A DNA stretch of 64,000 bases, taken from contig CAMQHT010000005.1 of the NCBI GenBank assembly GCA_947001705.1, forward strand, positions 12,867 through 76,866. The letters are read 5' to 3'. Each line of letters opens with the position of its first letter. Positions within the stretch are counted from its first letter, which is position 1. This document shows, piece by piece, positions 9,343 to 18,555 of this stretch. The DNA is from an uncultured Collinsella sp. (GTDB taxonomy: Bacteria; Actinomycetota; Coriobacteriia; Coriobacteriales; Coriobacteriaceae). The notes under the pieces were generated by a model, which searched no databases, was not told where the DNA came from, and worked only from the letters and a program-made list of their open reading frames with translations. Made by a program: the position numbers and the translations under genes.

Positions 9343-10323
9343 ATGAGCGATTTCCTAAACCGTATGAAGTCTGCCGCCAAGGCCGACCTTAAGACCATCG
9401 TCCTGCCCGAGGGCGAGGATCCGCGCACCATCGTCGCGGCCAACAAGATCATCGAGGAAGGCCTGGCCAACATCGTCATCCTGGGCGATCCCAACGAGAT
9501 CAACGTTCCCGGCGCCACCGTCATCGACCCGCGCAATGCCGAGAAGCACGAGGAGTACGCACAGAAGTTTGCCGAGCTCCGCGCCAAGAAGGGCGTTACC
9601 ATCGAGCAGGCTCGCGCCCAGGTGATGGACGCCACCTACTTTGGCACCATGATGGTCAAGATGGGCGACGCCGACGGCCTGGTCTCCGGCGCCTGCCACT
9701 CCACCGCCGACACCCTGCGCCCCGCGCTGCAGATCCTCAAGACCGCCCCGGGCACCAAGCTGGTCTCGGCCTTCTTCGTGATGTGCACCGACACCCCGCA
9801 GTTCGGCACCGACGGCACGCTGATCTTCGCCGACTGCGGCCTCAACATCAACCCGTCCTCCGACGAGCTCTCCGAGATCGCCATCGCCTCCGCTCACTCC
9901 TGGTCCACCTTCATGGGCAACGTTGAGCCGCACGTGGCCATGCTCTCCTACTCCACCATGGGCTCCGCCGGCGGCGAGGTCGCCAAGAAGGTCCAGGAGG
10001 CCGTGAAGTTCTGCAAGGAGAAGGCTCCTGAGCTCGCCATCGACGGCGACCTGCAGCTCGATGCCGCTATCGTCCCCACCGTCGCCCAGCTCAAGGCTCC
10101 CGGCTCCTCCGTTGCCGGCAAGGCCAACGTGCTCGTGTTCCCCGACCTCGAGGCCGGCAACATCGGCTACAAGCTGGTTCAGCGCTTCGCTGGCGCCGAC
10201 GCTTACGGCCCCATCCTGCAGGGCATCGCCAAGCCGGTTAACGACCTTTCGCGCGGCTGCTCTGCCGACGACATCGTGGGTGTCGTAGCCATCACCGCCG
10301 TCCAGGCTCAGATGGCTGAGTAG
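9343..10323 (+). CDS. pta: Phosphate acetyltransferase
   Basis: 326-residue PTA/PTB-domain enzyme, the short form without the regulatory N-terminal domain. It interconverts acetyl-CoA and acetyl phosphate for substrate-level ATP formation with acetate kinase. Conserved blocks include KTIVLPEGEDPRT near the start, DGLVSGACHSTADTLRPALQ and MLSYSTMGSAGG. AAGGAGTA precedes ATG 9343. It converges on ackA instead of sharing an operon with it; a nested palindrome and a bidirectional terminator lie between. Confidence 0.93.
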   Translation: MSDFLNRMKSAAKADLKTIVLPEGEDPRTIVAANKIIEEGLANIVILGDPNEINVPGATVIDPRNAEKHEEYAQKFAELRAKKGVTIEQARAQVMDATYFGTMMVKMGDADGLVSGACHSTADTLRPALQILKTAPGTKLVSAFFVMCTDTPQFGTDGTLIFADCGLNINPSSDELSEIAIASAHSWSTFMGNVEPHVAMLSYSTMGSAGGEVAKKVQEAVKFCKEKAPELAIDGDLQLDAAIVPTVAQLKAPGSSVAGKANVLVFPDLEAGNIGYKLVQRFAGADAYGPILQGIAKPVNDLSRGCSADDIVGVVAITAVQAQMAE

Positions 10324-10338
10324 CGGACATAGCCCCTC

Positions 10339-10465
10339 GGGACCCTACAGGGTAAAGCTCTGAAAACGTCCTCGGACATGTCGGAAGCCCCCGCTGCGCA
10401 CTACGTGCGGCGGGGGCTTCCTCCGTCCTGCGGAATGTTTTCAGAGCTTTACCCTGTAGGGTCCC
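10339..10465. repeat. Nested inverted-repeat element, family 1, copy 3 (divergent)
   Basis: Perfect 29-bp outer arms (10339-10367, 10437-10465) around a 12-bp inner stem (GGAAGCCCCCGC, 10383-10394 with 10410-10421). On the minus strand the junction motifs are TTCCGCAGGACGGA and TCCGAGGAC, a looser match to copies 1 and 2. It begins 16 bases after the pta stop. From here to 10613 no gene is seen. Confidence 0.7.
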
Positions 10466-10613
10466 TGCCGCCACGTAGCAATCAGAGCATCTGGAGTGGA
10501 CGGCGGCTTGGCTACGAGCTGGGGCTGAGGATCTGAATGGATGGGTGTCGTTGCTGGGAGCGCAGGCGTTACTGGTGATGATCACTTTGGGACTGGAATT
10601 TCCGCCTGCTAGC

Positions 10614-10652
10614 AAAAAGGCCTCCTGAGCTGCTGCTCAGGAGGCCTTTCGT
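10614..10652. terminator. Bidirectional terminator between pta and ackA
   Basis: 15-bp perfect stem (10616-10630 with 10635-10649) with A-tract on the left and T-tract on the right, so it can stop transcripts from both sides. Confidence 0.85.
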
Positions 10653-10671
10653 TCAATCGCAAGCGAACGCA

Positions 10672-11850
10672 CTAGTTATTCGCGGTCAGACGCTCGACGT
10701 CGTGGGCGATCATGTATTCCTCGTCGGTGGGGATGACCATGACCGTGACGGCGGAACCAGCGGCGCTGATGACCTGCGGGCCGTTGCCCACGGCCTCGCG
10801 GTTCTTGTTGTTGTCGATGCGTACGCCCAGCCACTCAAAGCAGTCGCAGAAGGCCTTGCGGATCGACCAGTCGTTCTCGCCGATGCCGGCGGTAAAGGTG
10901 ATGGTGTCCACGCCCGCCATGGAAGCGATCATGGAGCCGGCCTGCTGCATGGCCTTGTAGGCGAACATATCGAAGGCGAGCAGGCAGCGCTCGTCGCCCT
11001 CGGAGGCGCGTGTACGGATGTCGCGGGCGTCGTTGGAGATGCCCGAGATGGCAAGCAGACCAGACTGCTTGTTCATCATGTCATCAACTTCCTGATAGCT
11101 GTAGCCTCCCTCGCGCTGGAGGTAGCACACGGTGGCCGGGTCAATGGAACCACAGCGAGTGCCCATCATCAGGCCGTCGAGCGGCGTGAGGCCCATCGTG
11201 GTGTCGCGGCACACGCCGTCCTCGATAGCAGCGAGCGAAGCACCGTTACCCAAATGGCACGAAAGCAGACGGTGGCAGCGCGAGCCCAGGATCTCCTTGG
11301 CCATCATCCACTCGTAACGATGGCTCGTTCCGTGGGCGCCATATTTGCGCACATGATACTTGTCGCACACGTCCTTGGGCAGGGCGTAAGTGTAGGCAAC
11401 CTCGGGCATGGTCATGTGGAACGAGGTGTCGAAGACCGCCACGTTGGGCAGCTCCGGATACTTCTCACGGCAATACTCAATCGCTGCGGCCTCGCCGTAG
11501 TTGTGCAGCGGAGCAAGCGGTGCCACCTCAAGAATCTTGGCCATAACCTCGTCGTCGACAACTGCGGAATCATCGAAGTGCCAGCCGCCCTGAACGATAC
11601 GATGCCCAATGCCATCGATCGTAAAGTCGGTCTTCTCGAGCTCCTCGAGCACGCAAGCGATAGCAGAGCGATGATCGGGGAAGGGAACCTCCTCGGTCTG
11701 CTTGGCGCCACCGTTCTCGGAATGACCAAAGATACCCATGTCCGAGCCGATACGCTCGCAGTTGCCCTTGGCGAAAACCTCGCGGGTATCGGTATCCAGA
11801 AGCTGATATTTAAGGCTTGAGCTGCCGGCGTTGACAACAAGTACGTTCAT
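10672..11850 (-). CDS. ackA: Acetate kinase (paralogue 1)
   Basis: 392-residue ASKHA-fold kinase making ATP from acetyl phosphate. It has the N-terminal NVLVVNAGSSSLKYQL signature, the second signature GIGHRIVQGG, the canonical HLGNGASLAAI nucleotide loop, and FTAGIGEN. ATG 11850 follows AAAGGAG. It lies downstream of, and on the same strand as, a second acetate kinase, from which it is separated by a terminator, so each probably has its own promoter. Confidence 0.93.
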   Translation of the reverse strand: MNVLVVNAGSSSLKYQLLDTDTREVFAKGNCERIGSDMGIFGHSENGGAKQTEEVPFPDHRSAIACVLEELEKTDFTIDGIGHRIVQGGWHFDDSAVVDDEVMAKILEVAPLAPLHNYGEAAAIEYCREKYPELPNVAVFDTSFHMTMPEVAYTYALPKDVCDKYHVRKYGAHGTSHRYEWMMAKEILGSRCHRLLSCHLGNGASLAAIEDGVCRDTTMGLTPLDGLMMGTRCGSIDPATVCYLQREGGYSYQEVDDMMNKQSGLLAISGISNDARDIRTRASEGDERCLLAFDMFAYKAMQQAGSMIASMAGVDTITFTAGIGENDWSIRKAFCDCFEWLGVRIDNNKNREAVGNGPQVISAAGSAVTVMVIPTDEEYMIAHDVERLTANN

Positions 11851-11964
11851 GAGACTCCTTTGCAGTGCAATACGGTCGACGCAGACCTCTTAAGGCGACC
11901 GCATTTTAATAAGAAGTTATCACATCTTAATAAATAGCTATCAGGCATATCGCCCAACGAGCGC

Positions 11965-12008
11965 AAAAGAGGGGCTGAACGGCACTTGGTCGTCCAGCCC
12001 CTCCCCTC
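11965..12008 (-). terminator. Terminator after ackA paralogue 2
   Basis: 9-bp stem GAGGGGCTG/CAGCCCCTC (11969-11977, 11995-12003) with a T-run on the minus strand, seven bases past the stop of the upstream acetate kinase. Confidence 0.75.
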
Positions 12009-12014
12009 TTGCAA

Positions 12015-13193
12015 TTACTTGCCGTTGACGATGCGCTCGACGTCGGAAGCGATCATGAACTCCTCGTCCGTGGGAATGACGAAAATCTTGACCTTGGAAT
12101 CCTTGGCAGACAGGCACCAAGCGCCGTCACCACGCAGGGCGTTGCGCGCATGATCCATCTTGACGCCCATAAAGGCCAGACGGTCGGCAACGCCGGCGCG
12201 AACAGCCGGAGCGTGCTCGCCGATGCCGGCGGTAAAGACCAGGGTGTCCATGCCGCACATGGAAGTGGCCATCTCGGCAGCCTTGGCGGCAATCTTGTAG
12301 ACGAACATATCGAAGGCGAGCTGAGCCTCGGGGTCACCGGCAGCGGCGAGCTCCTCGACGTTGCGGCAGTCGTTGGTCTTGCCGCCGGTCACAGCCAAAA
12401 GGCCGGACTTCTTGTTCATCATCTCATCGACCTCGTCGAAGGTGTAGCCGCCTTCGCGCTGCAGGTAGCACACGGTAGCCGGGTCGATGGAGCCGCAGCG
12501 GGTGCCCATCATGACGCCGTCGAGCGGCGTCAAGCCCATGGTGGTGTCCATGCACTTGCCGTCCTCGATGGCGCACAGGGAAGCGCCGGAGCCGATATGG
12601 CACACGACGACCTTGCGAGCCTCGCCGTTGGTCATCTCGGCGACCTTCTTGGAGATGTAACGGTAGCTGGTGCCGTGGGCGCCGTACTTACGGATGTGCA
12701 GCTTGTCGCAGACGTCCTTGGGCAGGGCGTAAGTCTTGGCGACCTCGGGCATGTTGAAGTGGAAAGCGGTGTCGTAGACCGTGACGTTGGGCAGGTCGGG
12801 ATACTGCTCCAGGCAGTACTCGATAACGTTGGCCTCGGGGTTGTTGTGCAGCGGTGCCAGCGGAGCGACCTCGCGGATCTTGGCGAGGACGTCCTCGTCG
12901 ACGAGGGAGGAATCGCCGAAGTACCAGCCACCCTGAACGATACGGTGACCAATGCCCTCGATCTTGACGCTGTTGGCCTCGAGGTCCTTCAGAACGACCT
13001 CGATGGCGACCTTGTGGTCGGGGAACTCGATGTTCTCGGTCACCTTCTTGGAACCGTTGGCAGCGTGGGTGAAGGTACCGCCGGTAAAGCAGACGCGCTC
13101 GCAGGAGCCCTTTGCGGACACCTTGTGGGACTTGGTATCGATGACCTGATACTTAAGGGTCGAAGATCCTGCGTTGACGACCAGAACGTTCAT
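12015..13193 (-). CDS. ackA: Acetate kinase (paralogue 2, altered nucleotide loop)
   Basis: 392 residues, clearly homologous along its length to the neighbouring paralogue. The acetate kinase signatures NVLVVNAGSSTLKYQV and GIGHRIVQGGWYF are intact, as are MGTRCGSIDPA and FTAGIGEH. The loop that reads HLGNGAS in the first copy reads HIGSGAS here, changing the family-conserved Asn to Ser. Start 13193 follows GGGAG; an upstream in-frame ATG at 13223 lacks this. A 7-bp hairpin (GGCGGTG/CACCGCC) lies in its leader at 13211-13227. Either a second active isozyme or a variant with altered nucleotide or acyl specificity. Confidence 0.9.
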   Translation of the reverse strand: MNVLVVNAGSSTLKYQVIDTKSHKVSAKGSCERVCFTGGTFTHAANGSKKVTENIEFPDHKVAIEVVLKDLEANSVKIEGIGHRIVQGGWYFGDSSLVDEDVLAKIREVAPLAPLHNNPEANVIEYCLEQYPDLPNVTVYDTAFHFNMPEVAKTYALPKDVCDKLHIRKYGAHGTSYRYISKKVAEMTNGEARKVVVCHIGSGASLCAIEDGKCMDTTMGLTPLDGVMMGTRCGSIDPATVCYLQREGGYTFDEVDEMMNKKSGLLAVTGGKTNDCRNVEELAAAGDPEAQLAFDMFVYKIAAKAAEMATSMCGMDTLVFTAGIGEHAPAVRAGVADRLAFMGVKMDHARNALRGDGAWCLSAKDSKVKIFVIPTDEEFMIASDVERIVNGK

Positions 13194-13246
13194 GTGTCTC
13201 CCTACTAACAGGCGGTGTGGCACCGCCAGGTTACATACGCTTCAAT

Positions 13247-13280
13247 AATAAACCCAAACGCCCTCGCGCTCGGGTTTATT
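13247..13280 (-). terminator. Putative terminator after MFS gene
   Basis: Stem AATAAACCC/GGGTTTATT (13247-13255, 13272-13280) with a GC-rich loop, 34 bases past the MFS stop on the minus strand. Confidence 0.5.
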
Positions 13281-13313
13281 GCGTTGATATATAAGTTATC
13301 GGTGCCTAAATAC

Positions 13314-14474
13314 TCATGGCCTTTGACTTGTAAGACGAAATAGCGCGGGGATATACACCAGGGAAGAAATCCCGAGCGCAACAAGCAATACGACTCGAAT
13401 GCCCGCAACGCTACTCAGCACAGAGTTGAGCAGATAGAAAAGAACAGCACCCACCGCCACCATCTGGCTTTGAACCGAAATCAGTGAACAGCGCATCGAT
13501 GAATCGACAGCATTTTGAAAAATTGAGTATTTAATTGGAGCAAATAACGAGTAGGCGACCGTCTGCAACACATAGAACACGGGCAGCAAATAGACCGGAG
13601 TAAAGGGAATCAAAAATAGAGCAGTCAGGGAAAGGCGCACGATGCCGCAAATACGCGCAAAACGGCCCTTGTCGACATGAGCAATCACACTGGGCACAAT
13701 AAGCCCCATGGAGGCCGAGGCAAGGAGCTGGACCGCAATGATTACACCCGAAGCGACGGCATTCATTCCGCGACCCGCAAGCAACAGTGAGAAAAAGTCT
13801 TCCAGGGCGACAAAAGCAAATGCTTGAGAACAGTCCATGATGAACGCTGACCGAAGAATGCCATTACCCGCAATAGCAGCACCGATCATCTTCGGGCTAA
13901 TTCCATACTCAGGTGTCACCGCGGTGCCCTCTCTTCTCACCTCAGGAATACAGACAACGACAACCAATGTCAGCACCATTGCGATGATATCGACCGAAAG
14001 CCCAATGAGATACGCGCCAGCGGACGAAATGAAACCGCCCACACAAGCGGAGAGGGCATAAGACACATAGAAGATGAATCGCTCAACGACATTAAGTCTT
14101 ACGAGCTGGTCCTGAGAGACGCTGTCAATGTAAATCGCTTCTATGGATCCGCTCATACATGCAACGGCAAAACCTTTGAGAGCAAACGCGCCGATTAAAA
14201 GCAGAGGAGAACGGACGAGAAGCAGGGCGACATAGTATCCAAGCATCCCCACGACGCCAACGAGACCACTTGTCTTTCGTCCAAACCTATCGGCAATATA
14301 GCCAGTGGGAACTTCAAGGATGAACTTGCTCACTTGATATGCAATCATCATGCTAGAAATCGCCACCATCGAGAATCCGACGAATTCAAGGTAAACCGTC
14401 AGAAAATACAAAATGGTGCTGAAGTTCGACAGAAAAACAAACGTCATATAAAGCAAAATCGTACGATCGTTCAT
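13314..14474 (-). CDS. MFS transporter
   Basis: 386-residue major facilitator with about twelve hydrophobic segments. The loop after helix 2 holds the MFS motif GYIADRFGRKTSG. Start 14474 follows GGAGGG. The gene is clearly less GC-rich than its neighbours and lies 98 bases downstream of a LysR regulator on the same strand, which suggests regulated export or import of an unknown small molecule and possible horizontal origin of the pair. Confidence 0.85.
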   Translation of the reverse strand: MNDRTILLYMTFVFLSNFSTILYFLTVYLEFVGFSMVAISSMMIAYQVSKFILEVPTGYIADRFGRKTSGLVGVVGMLGYYVALLLVRSPLLLIGAFALKGFAVACMSGSIEAIYIDSVSQDQLVRLNVVERFIFYVSYALSACVGGFISSAGAYLIGLSVDIIAMVLTLVVVVCIPEVRREGTAVTPEYGISPKMIGAAIAGNGILRSAFIMDCSQAFAFVALEDFFSLLLAGRGMNAVASGVIIAVQLLASASMGLIVPSVIAHVDKGRFARICGIVRLSLTALFLIPFTPVYLLPVFYVLQTVAYSLFAPIKYSIFQNAVDSSMRCSLISVQSQMVAVGAVLFYLLNSVLSSVAGIRVVLLVALGISSLVYIPALFRLTSQRP

Positions 14475-14593
14475 GCTCCGCCCTCCAAGAGCCAATAACC
14501 CAAACCGAAATCTTGGAAAAGCATGAGGGCAGAGCCGTCAGTCATGTGTTACAAGGCGTCAACATTCACTTGACGCCACGAGGCCAAATGACC

Positions 14594-15484
14594 TCACGAA
14601 GCAAGGTGACGCAATAGGTGAAGAAATACCGTCTGGTGTCGATCGGTCCAGACATTTTGTCGATAGCAAAAGTAGATGGGCAAGGCTACGTCATGCGAGC
14701 CTTCAATGGAGCACTCGCTCACTTCCAGTCCATCTGATGCGAGAGAAGAGCCAGAAAAACTCAATATCAATCCCCCGGCCTGAAGAAACTCAGCCTGTGC
14801 CCTGTTTCCGTATTCGACATCGCGAAAGCGGAAATAAACCAGCTGAGCTTCGGGGCATTGATTGATTGCATTGAGACAGGGCGACAAATTAATGGGAACA
14901 GCTAACCTGCCGCCCAGTAACTCACGAACGGTCATAGCGCCCACAGATTGATGACCCGCTGGGCAAGAAAGAACCTTGAGCTCCTTTTCACCCAAGTATT
15001 TCGAAGAAAGGACACTGTCCCTTGGCTCCTCAAATGAGATGGCCGCATCCGAAATGCCAAGCACAAGTGATTCAAAGCATGTGGCCGTTGGCTGATGCCA
15101 AACATCAAGGTGAATCTGGGGGTGCGAGCTTTCAAACGAGTCGTACCAGTTTTCGACAAAAAGACGCCCCCGCCCGTGAAGACAGGGGGCGTAAAGACGG
15201 AAGTGGCCGTCGGGCGAAACGCCACCGTTCCCCGATTGAGCGTACTTTTTGAGATCGTCGACTTGTGCCAGGATCACGCGTGCACGACGCGCAAATTCTC
15301 TGCCCGCCGGAGACAAAACAGCCTCCCCCGCCGATCGGTCGAGCAAAACAATCTGATACTCAGATTCCAACTTTTTGATTGCCGACGAAACGGCCTGTGG
15401 GCTCACGTGAACGGCGCGAGCCGCTTTGCGCACGCCGCCGTAGTTCGCTACCGCTTGAAGGTATTCGAGTTGAGAAAGCTGCAT
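14594..15484 (-). CDS. LysR family transcriptional regulator
   Basis: 296 residues. The N-terminal winged helix-turn-helix (about 1-60: QLEYLQAVANYGGVRKAARAV start) is typical LysR, followed by a periplasmic-binding-like effector domain. ATG 15484 follows GGAGTAACCT. Only 41 bases separate it from the HIT gene upstream. Its likely target is the MFS gene behind it; an autoregulatory site was not identified. Confidence 0.88.
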   Translation of the reverse strand: MQLSQLEYLQAVANYGGVRKAARAVHVSPQAVSSAIKKLESEYQIVLLDRSAGEAVLSPAGREFARRARVILAQVDDLKKYAQSGNGGVSPDGHFRLYAPCLHGRGRLFVENWYDSFESSHPQIHLDVWHQPTATCFESLVLGISDAAISFEEPRDSVLSSKYLGEKELKVLSCPAGHQSVGAMTVRELLGGRLAVPINLSPCLNAINQCPEAQLVYFRFRDVEYGNRAQAEFLQAGGLILSFSGSSLASDGLEVSECSIEGSHDVALPIYFCYRQNVWTDRHQTVFLHLLRHLAS

Positions 15485-15525
15485 AGGTTACTCCAAAGGC
15501 AGCCAAGGCGACGGGCTGTGCGTCC

Positions 15526-15861
15526 TCAGATGAGGTTCTCGCCCAGGTTCTTGCCGCCGAGGACGTGCATGTGGAAGTGCATGACGGTCTGGCCGGCATT
15601 GACGCCCTTGTTGGAGATGACGCGGAAACCGTCCTCCAGGCCCTTGGCCTTAGCGACCTCTTGGATGGCGTGGGCCATGGCGCCCATGGTCTCGGCAGGC
15701 ACGTTGTCGGCGATGTCGCTGTAGTGCTTCTTGGGGATCACGAGCGTGTGGACCGGCGCCTGGGGGTTGAGGTCGTCGAAGGCGATGACCTGGTCGTCCT
15801 CATAGACAACGGTCGAAGGGATCTCGTGGTTGGCAATTTTGCAGAAGATGCAATCACACAT
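15526..15861 (-). CDS. HIT family hydrolase (HinT-like)
   Basis: 111-residue histidine-triad protein. The C-terminal HFHMHVLGG is the HxHxHxx active site; CDCIFCKI at the start carries the paired cysteines found in zinc-binding HinT forms. Predicted to hydrolyse nucleoside phosphoramidates such as AMP-lysine. Start 15861 follows GAAAGGA; the frame extends to 15879 without a better site. Confidence 0.92.
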   Translation of the reverse strand: MCDCIFCKIANHEIPSTVVYEDDQVIAFDDLNPQAPVHTLVIPKKHYSDIADNVPAETMGAMAHAIQEVAKAKGLEDGFRVISNKGVNAGQTVMHFHMHVLGGKNLGENLI

Positions 15862-15910
15862 GGTAGGTTCCTTTCTCACAGACCAAGGTAATTATATTTG
15901 GTCGAGATGG

Positions 15911-16177
15911 TTAGAACGAGAGACTGTCGTCGGTGTTGGCGGCCTCGCCGTCAGCGAGCACGTCGTTGCCGTCGACGTCCTTCAGAAGCACCGAGACCTT
16001 CTGCTCGGCATCGGACAGACGGGTGCGCAGGCTCTTGAGGAGCTCGACGCCGCGGGTATAGCTCTCGAGCGACTCCTCAAGCTCCATATCGCCCGACTCC
16101 AAGCTGCGGATGATGAGCTCCAGCTCCTGCGAAGCCTGCTTGTACGTAAGCTGCTCGACCGGGGTCTTCTCTGCCAT
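15911..16177 (-). CDS. xseB: Exodeoxyribonuclease VII small subunit
   Basis: 88-residue coiled-coil protein with the family pattern ELELIIRSLESGDMELEESL. It binds several copies to the large subunit XseA, encoded 42 bases upstream in the same operon. Confidence 0.92.
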   Translation of the reverse strand: MAEKTPVEQLTYKQASQELELIIRSLESGDMELEESLESYTRGVELLKSLRTRLSDAEQKVSVLLKDVDGNDVLADGEAANTDDSLSF

Positions 16178-16219
16178 ATCTGTTTCCTTTCCTAAAGGTT
16201 TATCGCTGTGAAACGCGGC

Positions 16220-17671
16220 CTATTCGACCGTATTGACCGTTGCCGCAACGTTGCCGTCTGCCATGCGCACGCGGATGGCGTCGCCGGGCTTAAAGGTCTT
16301 GGCGCTCGTAGCCACACCGTCATCGCTGTATACGATGGAATAGCCGCGAGCAAGCACCTTAAGCGGCGACAGGGCATCGAGCGACGCAGCAGCTCGGCCC
16401 AGGTCGGACGCGGGTTTGCTGAGCATCGTACGTCCCTGATGCTCCAGACGGGAACTCGCAAGCGTGAGCGCATGGCGCTTGCCATCGAGTCCCGAGGTGC
16501 TTGCAGCCAGACGCTCGGGCAGGCGTTCAAAGCTGGATCGGAAAGCCCCGACCGAGCGCGTTATGGCACCGGACAAACGATCGGCCGTCAAGGAAAGCTC
16601 TGACTCACGACGCTCGACCATAAACGTCGGATCGTTGAGACACGGGCGGCATGCGGCCGCATCGAGCGCGTCGCCCAAGCGAGCCGTATAGGTATCCCAG
16701 GAACGACGGCCACGCTGATCGAGCATCTCCAGGTCGACCTGGGCCGACCCAATCATCGATGCCATCGCGGCACCCAGACGCTGATGGCGCGCCTCGAGCA
16801 CATCGGCCAACTCCGTCATGGCCGGCGCCACCGATTCGGCCGCCGCCGTGGGCGTGGAGGCGCGGCGGTCGCTCACCATGTCGCAAATCGAGGTATCGGG
16901 CTCATGGCCAATGCCGGTCACCACGGGCACAGGGCAAGCCGCCACCGCGCGGGCAAGCTCCTCGTCGTTAAAGGTCATGAGGTCCTCGAAGGAACCGCCA
17001 CCACGCACGAGCAAAATACAGTCGGGCGCCGGCGTAATGGCAGCGGCGCGGCGCAAGCCTTCAATAAGCTCTGCCGGCGCACCCTCGCCCTGGACCTTTG
17101 CGCCCACGCAGACGAGCTCGACGAGCGGGTTGCGTCGGCGCAGCGTACGCTTGACGTCGTCGATTACCGCACCGGAAAGCGAGGTGACAACCGCCACGCG
17201 TGAGCAGAACACCGGGATGCGGCGTTTGCGCGCTTCGTCCATCAGGCCCTCGCGGCGTAGCTTTTCGGCCAGTTGCGCCACTTGTTGACGCAGCAGACCC
17301 TCCCCCGCCAGCGAAAACGAGCGAGCGACAAAGCTCATACGACCCGTGGGCTTATAGAGGTTGAAGCTGCCCTTAAAGCTCACCTGCATGCCGTCACGCA
17401 GATCGAAGGTACGCTTGAGATAGGCGCCCTTCCAAATGATGCAGTCGACGGCGGCCGAGTCGTCCTTAATCTGGAAGTAGCAGTGGCCGCTTCGGGCGTT
17501 GGGACCACGGAAACCCGTGACCTCGCCCAGAACGCTCAGCTGCGGAATGGCATCGAGCGCACCGGCAGCGATTTCTACCGCCTGGCTCACGCTGAGCTCC
17601 TTGCGCTCCTGCTCATCCGAACCGTCAAACTCGGCGGAAACGGCATTGCCGGTTAGATTCCAGCCCGCCAC
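16220..17671 (-). CDS. xseA: Exodeoxyribonuclease VII large subunit
   Basis: About 483 residues. The N-terminal OB-fold (SVSQAVEIA to the CYFQIKDD region) binds single-stranded DNA and the middle catalytic domain has VVTSLSGAVIDD, LLVRGGGSFEDL and TGIGHEPDTSICD. The GTG at 17671 is chosen because AGGAGG stands just before it; in-frame ATGs at 17689 and 17698 lie upstream of that site. Degrades single-stranded DNA in mismatch and damage repair together with XseB. Confidence 0.92.
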   Translation of the reverse strand: MAGWNLTGNAVSAEFDGSDEQERKELSVSQAVEIAAGALDAIPQLSVLGEVTGFRGPNARSGHCYFQIKDDSAAVDCIIWKGAYLKRTFDLRDGMQVSFKGSFNLYKPTGRMSFVARSFSLAGEGLLRQQVAQLAEKLRREGLMDEARKRRIPVFCSRVAVVTSLSGAVIDDVKRTLRRRNPLVELVCVGAKVQGEGAPAELIEGLRRAAAITPAPDCILLVRGGGSFEDLMTFNDEELARAVAACPVPVVTGIGHEPDTSICDMVSDRRASTPTAAAESVAPAMTELADVLEARHQRLGAAMASMIGSAQVDLEMLDQRGRRSWDTYTARLGDALDAAACRPCLNDPTFMVERRESELSLTADRLSGAITRSVGAFRSSFERLPERLAASTSGLDGKRHALTLASSRLEHQGRTMLSKPASDLGRAAASLDALSPLKVLARGYSIVYSDDGVATSAKTFKPGDAIRVRMADGNVAATVNTVE

Positions 17672-17740
17672 GCAGCCTCCTTTCGTCATCGTGCACATGG
17701 ACTCCGGCCCTGCGCAAATTTAAGTCCAACACATAGTACA

Positions 17741-17770
17741 GCGCCGCGGGGACACGAATCCCCGCGGCGC
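17741..17770 (-). terminator. GC-rich hairpin after the zinc protease gene
   Basis: Perfect 11-bp stem GCGCCGCGGGG/CCCCGCGGCGC (17741-17751, 17760-17770). No T-run on the minus strand, so termination is possible but not certain. Confidence 0.5.
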
Positions 17771-17786
17771 CCAGCGATCCAATTTG

Positions 17787-18491
17787 TTATCGGTTGGAGT
17801 TTCTGTTGTAGCGAGCCATAAGATAGAGCAGCTGAATAATCGAGGTGAGCGCAGCGGCAACATAGGTAAGCGCGGCGGCCGTCAGTACCTTCTTGGCACC
17901 GTTGACCTGCTTGGAACTCATACCCGACTGCTCGATGTACGCCACGGCGCGTCGGCTGGCGTCAATCTCGACAGGCAGCGTAACGAGTTGGAACAGTACA
18001 CTAAACGAGAAGAAGATCAACGCGAGGGATGTGAGCCCGGCAATGTTCATAAACAGGCCCAAGAGCAACACGATGGTCCAGGTGTTCTGGGTAAAGTTGA
18101 CGACCGGCACGAGGGCGGTACGTACTTTCATCATGGCATAGCCGCTTTGACGCTGGGCGGCATGGCCCGCCTCGTGGCAGGCGACGGCAACGCTTGCGAC
18201 CGAACCGCCCGAACGGTTGGCATCCGACAGATACAGGTTGTTATCCTGCGGGTTGTAATGGTCGGTGAGCTCACCGGCGACACCCTTGATACCCACGGCA
18301 TTGCAACCGTTGGCGTCAAGCATGCGGCGAGCAACCGTGGCGCCCGTGTCGCCGTCCGAGCGAACCTTGGACCAGGTCTTGTACGTCGAATTGATATAGC
18401 TCTGCGCAGCAAGGCCAAGCACTGTACAAACAAGAACAACCAGCAGGTACAGCGGGTCGATACCAAAGCCGTAACCATAGTAATAGGGCAT
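17787..18491 (-). CDS. YugP-family membrane zinc metalloprotease
   Basis: 234 residues with an N-terminal membrane segment (about 12-30), a zinc-binding HEAGH at residues 106-110, and two or three further hydrophobic helices after residue 125. This order matches the neutral zinc metallopeptidase family containing B. subtilis YugP. Substrate unknown. It stands alone between RNase D and xseA on the same strand. Confidence 0.87.
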   Translation of the reverse strand: MPYYYGYGFGIDPLYLLVVLVCTVLGLAAQSYINSTYKTWSKVRSDGDTGATVARRMLDANGCNAVGIKGVAGELTDHYNPQDNNLYLSDANRSGGSVASVAVACHEAGHAAQRQSGYAMMKVRTALVPVVNFTQNTWTIVLLLGLFMNIAGLTSLALIFFSFSVLFQLVTLPVEIDASRRAVAYIEQSGMSSKQVNGAKKVLTAAALTYVAAALTSIIQLLYLMARYNRNSNR

Positions 18492-18555
18492 GCGAATTCC
18501 TCCGAATCGAGTTACACGTTGGAGGCATTTTACCCACTCAGCCGGCTAAGCTTCC

